In this document: piece by piece, positions 60,642-64,000 of the stretch
How the letters are laid out: each line of letters starts with the position of its first letter
Position numbering within the stretch: the stretch's first letter is position 1
DNA from: Beijerinckiaceae bacterium
GTDB lineage: Bacteria > Pseudomonadota > Alphaproteobacteria > Rhizobiales > Beijerinckiaceae
NCBI GenBank assembly: GCA_947452455.1
Contig: CANGBX010000003.1
Span: forward strand, 124,001 to 188,000
Length of the DNA stretch: 64,000 nt
Direction of reading: 5' to 3'
Position numbers and translations under genes: made by a program
The notes under the pieces: model-generated
What the model saw: only the letters and a program-made list of their open reading frames with translations
What the model was told of the DNA's origin: nothing
Database searches by the model: none

Positions 60642-60880
60642 CAGATGATCTCGACGCGGTAATTTTCGACGACCGTATTGGCGAGCAGTTTTTCGCAAGC
60701 CGCCTTCAGAAGCGTCTCGGCCTTGGCACGATCTGTCGTCGACAATTCAATATCGAAGACTTTGCCCTGGCGCACGGAATCAACGCCTTCAATGCCAAAA
60801 GATTTCAGTGCGCCTTCAATCGCCTTGCCTTGCGGATCGAGAACGCCATTCTTCAAAGTGACAGTGACGCGGGCCTTCAT
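60641..60880 (-). CDS. purS: Phosphoribosylformylglycinamidine synthase subunit PurS
   Basis: PurS is the small bridging subunit between PurL and PurQ. The 79-residue product begins MKARVTVTLKNGVLDPQGKA and has VDSVRQGKVFDIEL. It lies between purC and purQ in the conserved order. Confidence 0.96.
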   Translation of the reverse strand: MKARVTVTLKNGVLDPQGKAIEGALKSFGIEGVDSVRQGKVFDIELSTTDRAKAETLLKAACEKLLANTVVENYRVEII

Positions 60881-60942
60881 GCTTTTGCCTTCAGATCAGT
60901 TTTGACGAAACGATGCGGGGGCCGCAAAGCCCCCGATCGCAA

Positions 60943-61707
60943 TTACTGCACCAGCTTCGGGCCACCCGAACGCGGCGGCTCATTGTCTTGCATGATGCCA
61001 AGACGACGTGCGACCTCGGTATAGGCTTCCACAAGGCCGCCCATATCGCGACGGAAACGATCCTTGTCGAGCTTGTCGTTGTTCTTCATGTCCCACAGAC
61101 GGCATGAGTCGGGCGAGATTTCATCCGCCACAACAATGCGCATCATGTCGCCTTCCCACAGGCGGCCGCATTCCATCTTGAAATCGACAAGACGAATGCC
61201 AACGCCGAGGAAAAGACCGGACAAGAAATCATTGACGCGAATGGCGAGCGCCATGATGTCGTCGATTTCCTGCGGGCTGGCCCAACCAAAAGCGGTGATG
61301 TGTTCTTCCGACACCATCGGATCGTTGAGCGCATCATTCTTGTAATAGAATTCGATGATCGAACGCGGCAGCTGCGTGCCTTCTTCGATGCCGAGGCGCT
61401 GCGAAAGCGAACCGGCGGCGACATTGCGCACCACCACTTCGAGCGGCACGATTTCAACTTCGCGGATCAACTGCTCGCGCATGTTGAGGCGACGAATGAA
61501 ATGCGTCGGCACGCCGATATCATTCAGATGCTGAAAGACGAATTCGGAGATGCGGTTGTTCAGCACACCCTTGCCGTCAATCACTTCATGCTTTTTGGCA
61601 TTGAAGGCCGTAGCATCGTCCTTGAAATGCTGGATGAGCGTTCCGGGCTCAGGGCCTTCATAGAGGACCTTGGCCTTGCCTTCGTAAATGCGACGGCGGC
61701 GATTCAT
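60943..61707 (-). CDS. purC: SAICAR synthetase
   Basis: PurC joins aspartate to CAIR with ATP. The 254-residue product starts [20 protein letters not shown] and has the ATP-grasp-like [12 protein letters not shown] and [10 protein letters not shown], and [12 protein letters not shown] near the end. The start at 61707 is the family start; upstream in-frame sequence is not family-like. It leads the purC-purS-purQ operon, 62 bases before purS. Confidence 0.96.
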   Translation of the reverse strand: MNRRRRIYEGKAKVLYEGPEPGTLIQHFKDDATAFNAKKHEVIDGKGVLNNRISEFVFQHLNDIGVPTHFIRRLNMREQLIREVEIVPLEVVVRNVAAGSLSQRLGIEEGTQLPRSIIEFYYKNDALNDPMVSEEHITAFGWASPQEIDDIMALAIRVNDFLSGLFLGVGIRLVDFKMECGRLWEGDMMRIVVADEISPDSCRLWDMKNNDKLDKDRFRRDMGGLVEAYTEVARRLGIMQDNEPPRSGGPKLVQ

Positions 61708-61966
61708 GGGGGTCAACCGTAGCTTGAGGGAATCAATTGGCGGATGAAGCTCTTGTATCGAGTCCTGCCGCAACAGGGCGCAAACTATCCCCTTTGGTAG
61801 GCAGGCACAATGCAAGAGCCCCGTATGAGCCCATTCAAGGATGACGCAGCTGTGAATAGCGTCGTCACAACCACGCCACGCCCTTGATGTAGCTCATGGG
61901 AGGGAGGCAGGCCGGCCCCTATATCTACGCTAAGTGGCTATTCTGATGGCTTTTCTGGAGGAAAGA

Positions 61967-62290
61967 ATGAGTTCATTCGACAAGCGCGGCGATTCTTTTG
62001 AGAACAAATTTGCTCATGACGAGGCGCTGCAGTTCAAGGCGACGGCCCGTCGCAATAAATTGCTGGGGCTCTGGGCTGCCGAAAAACTTGGGAAAAGCGC
62101 CGCCGAGGCCGAGGCCTATGCCCGCTCGGTCGTGAGCGCCGACCTCGAAGAGACTGGCGAAGACGATGTATTCCGCAAAATCCGCGCTGATCTCGATGCA
62201 GCGAAAGTGGCCCAGTCCGACCACCAGATCCGCCGGACCATGGATGAATTGATGGCCAAAGCCATCGATGAGGTGAAAGCCGGACGCTAA
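61967..62290 (+). CDS. F1-ATPase inhibitor zeta subunit (DUF1476)
   Basis: The 107-residue product matches the zeta subunit that blocks ATP hydrolysis by F1 in Alphaproteobacteria: SSFDKRGDSFENKFAHDEAL at the N-terminus (the inhibitory part), then FKATARRNKLLGLWAAEKLG. GGAGG lies about 5 bases before the ATG at 61967. It is divergent from purC, a conserved neighbourhood. Its target, atpHAGDC, is in the same window. Confidence 0.92.
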   Translation: MSSFDKRGDSFENKFAHDEALQFKATARRNKLLGLWAAEKLGKSAAEAEAYARSVVSADLEETGEDDVFRKIRADLDAAKVAQSDHQIRRTMDELMAKAIDEVKAGR

Positions 62291-62329
62291 GGCAAGACTT
62301 TCTTCAGCCTGAGGAGAGAGGATGTGCCC

Positions 62330-63307
62330 ATGGCCAATACCCTCTCCGACAACTCCGAGCGCAATCTCGCCTTCCCGCAGGCGGGGGCGGAGCTCGCACG
62401 CGAGGCGCAGGCCTGGATCCGCCATCTCGCCGCCCAGCGGCGGGCCTCGCCTCTAACGGTCGAGGCCTATACGCGGGATCTCACGCAATTTCTGTCCTTC
62501 CTGAGCGAACATTTGGGTGAAAAGCCCGAGCTTGCTGCCTTTGCCGAGCTGAAACCCGCTGATTTGAGGGCCTTTATGGCCAAGCGCCGGGGGGCTGGCA
62601 TTGAAAGCCGCTCGCTGATGCGGGCTCTGGCCGCCCTGCGCTCCTTTGCCCGCCATCTGGAGCGCGAGGGCAAAGGCAAGGCTGCCGCCTTCATTGCCGT
62701 GCGCAGCCCCAAAATTGCCCGCAGCCTGCCCAAGCCCATTTCGGCGCGTTCCGCCATGGATATGATGGATGTCGCGACCCGCGCGGGGGAGACGCGCGAG
62801 CCCTGGATTTTGGCCCGCGATGCGGCTGTCATCGGGCTTCTCTATGGGGCGGGCCTGCGTATTTCCGAAGCTTTGGGCCTTCAACGTCGCGATGCTGCCA
62901 AGGGTTTTGATTCGCTGACCGTCATTGGCAAGGGCTCCAAGACGCGCTCCGTGCCCGTCATCCGCCCAGTGGCAGACGGGATCGAGGCCTATCTCCAGCT
63001 CTGCCCCTATACGCTCAAACCCGAAGGCCCGTTGTTTGTCGGCGCAAAGGGCGGGCCTTTGTCACCGCGCATCATCCAGCTGGCGGTCGAACATTTGCGC
63101 GGCGCGCTGGGCTTGCCAGATAGCGCCACGCCGCACGCGCTGCGCCATTCCTTCGCCACGCATCTTCTGGCGGGCGGGGGCGATCTGCGTGCCATCCAAG
63201 AACTTCTGGGCCATGCCTCCCTTTCCACGACACAGGTCTATACGGCTGTTGATGGTGCGCGGCTGATGGAAGCCTGGCGCAGCGCCCATCCCCGCGCGCG
63301 GGGCTGA
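62330..63307 (+). CDS. xerC: Tyrosine recombinase XerC
   Basis: The catalytic set is GAGLRISEALGL (Arg), HALRHSFATHLL (His-x-x-Arg) and GHASLSTTQVYTAV (Tyr). The 325-residue product is the partner of the XerD at 37.7 kb for resolution of chromosome dimers at dif. ATG at 62330 has GAGAGGA 8 bases upstream; GTG at 62324 is possible. It follows the zeta gene by 40 bases on the same strand, possibly a shared transcript. Confidence 0.93.
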   Translation: MANTLSDNSERNLAFPQAGAELAREAQAWIRHLAAQRRASPLTVEAYTRDLTQFLSFLSEHLGEKPELAAFAELKPADLRAFMAKRRGAGIESRSLMRALAALRSFARHLEREGKGKAAAFIAVRSPKIARSLPKPISARSAMDMMDVATRAGETREPWILARDAAVIGLLYGAGLRISEALGLQRRDAAKGFDSLTVIGKGSKTRSVPVIRPVADGIEAYLQLCPYTLKPEGPLFVGAKGGPLSPRIIQLAVEHLRGALGLPDSATPHALRHSFATHLLAGGGDLRAIQELLGHASLSTTQVYTAVDGARLMEAWRSAHPRARG

Positions 63308-63400
63308 TCACATCCTCAAAACCGTCTGTCTTTGTTCTGCGTAAAATGTTGGCTTAGATGACGGCCGCCGATGATTCGGCCGCAAAAAACGGGGGGATTC

Positions 63401-63970
63401 ATGTCCGGACACGGTCACGAGCCTGAAACAAATAATAAGGGCGTTGCCCTGCTGATCGCTGTTCTCGCGCTGATGCTCGCCTTCTCTGAAATGGGCGGCA
63501 ATAATGCCGAACGCGAAGCGCAGGCTTCTAATCTCGAAGCATCCAATCTGTGGGCTTTCTTCCAAGCCAAAACCATTCGCCGCACCACCGTGCAAGTGGC
63601 GGCTGAACAGATTGAAGCGCAGCTTGTTACCATCACCGACAGCGCGCAGCGCGAGGTGATGCAAAAGCGCGTCTCGGACTGGAAGCGCACCGCAGATCGC
63701 TATGAGACCGAACCTGAGACAGGTGAAGGCCGCAAGGAACTTGCCGCACGCGCCAAAGCCGCAGAAGAAAAGCGTGACACGTATAAAGCACGCAATGAAG
63801 TGTTTGAATTGTCGTCAGCCGTTTTGCAGATCGCCATCGTGCTCTGCTCGGCGATGATCATCACCGGCATTGCAGCGCTCGTCTGGGTGGCTGCGGGGCT
63901 CGGTGTTCTGTCCGTCGGGCTCATGAGCATTGGCATGTTCGCACCCGGCGTTGTGCATTTTCTCTTCTAA
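63401..63970 (+). CDS. DUF4337 membrane protein
   Basis: The 189-residue product has an N-terminal hydrophobic segment (GVALLIAVLALMLAFSEM), a long helical charged middle, and two C-terminal segments (VLQIAIVLCSAMIITGIAAL, then AAGLGVLSVGLMSIGMFAPG), matching the DUF4337 layout. Function unknown. GGGGGG lies 5 bases before the ATG at 63401. Confidence 0.85.
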   Translation: MSGHGHEPETNNKGVALLIAVLALMLAFSEMGGNNAEREAQASNLEASNLWAFFQAKTIRRTTVQVAAEQIEAQLVTITDSAQREVMQKRVSDWKRTADRYETEPETGEGRKELAARAKAAEEKRDTYKARNEVFELSSAVLQIAIVLCSAMIITGIAALVWVAAGLGVLSVGLMSIGMFAPGVVHFLF

Positions 63971-63973
63971 ATA

Positions 63974-64000
63974 AAAAGGGCCGGAAAATTTCCGGCCCTT
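63974..64000 (+). terminator. Rho-independent terminator, cut by the window end
   Basis: AAGGGCCGGAAA and TTTCCGGCCCTT form a stem ending at the last base; the T tail is beyond the edge. Confidence 0.8.

Overview
The window reads as a chromosomal segment of an alphaproteobacterium of the order Hyphomicrobiales (Rhizobiales). This follows from family-level clues: CobS/CobT with a J-domain protein next door, an F1-only atpHAGDC operon, the F1 inhibitor zeta subunit (DUF1476), purC-purS-purQ-purL, a mesaconyl-CoA hydratase of the ethylmalonyl-CoA pathway, an NdvA/ChvA-like glucan exporter, and many Bug/Tct transport proteins. I cannot name the genus. No phage, plasmid, transposase or CRISPR array was found; most of it is core chromosome with a few accessory patches.

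Layout. 1-9.7 kb: 3'-truncated SUV3-like helicase, a DUF3108 exported protein, rpmB with a strong promoter and structured leader, cobT-cobS-J protein, BolA, a DD-carboxypeptidase. 9.7-14.1 kb: His-rich CobW GTPase, acyl-CoA synthetase, and a tandem pair of ParA/MinD-like proteins whose second member has lost the P-loop lysine. 14.2-19.1 kb: atpHAGDC. 19.5-29.8 kb: mutT, EVE protein, gpsA, tsaD, hemC-hemD, a Bug protein, priA, argJ, a parvulin. 30-38.7 kb: secA, a second Bug protein, a methyltransferase, a small glycine-rich exported protein, a YafK-type L,D-transpeptidase, accA, xerD. 38.8-46.5 kb: a fused aroK-aroB gene, an NdvA-like ABC exporter, a two-subunit 3-oxoacid CoA-transferase, a long palindrome-rich spacer and a fused TctA-TctB permease. 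46.5-52.3 kb: an EEP-family hydrolase, a SWIB protein, an Ldh2-type dehydrogenase coupled to a third Bug protein, two small unknown ORFs, a DnaQ-like exonuclease, panD, tRNA-Ala(CGC). 52.4-64 kb: YggT, DUF167, mesaconyl-CoA hydratase, two alpha/beta hydrolases, grxD-bolA-purL, OmpW, purC-purS-purQ, F1 inhibitor zeta, xerC, a DUF4337 protein.

How the genes fit together. The window holds both Xer recombinases, the whole F1 sector plus its natural inhibitor, and the late FGAM/SAICAR purine steps. Carbon genes (CoA-transferase, mesaconyl-CoA hydratase, LpqC-type esterase, acyl-CoA synthetase, three Bug proteins and a TctAB permease) suggest a heterotroph that takes up carboxylates and assimilates C2/acetoacetyl units, possibly through the ethylmalonyl-CoA pathway.

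Best leads for novelty: the ParA-like ATPase/pseudo-ATPase tandem (12.7-14.1 kb), the aroK-aroB fusion, the regulatory spacer and fused permease at 43.9-46.5 kb, two copies of a palindromic intergenic repeat at convergent gene junctions (one supplies the cobT stop codon), and the unknown small ORFs at 50.2-50.7 kb. All functional calls are by eye; no database search was run.
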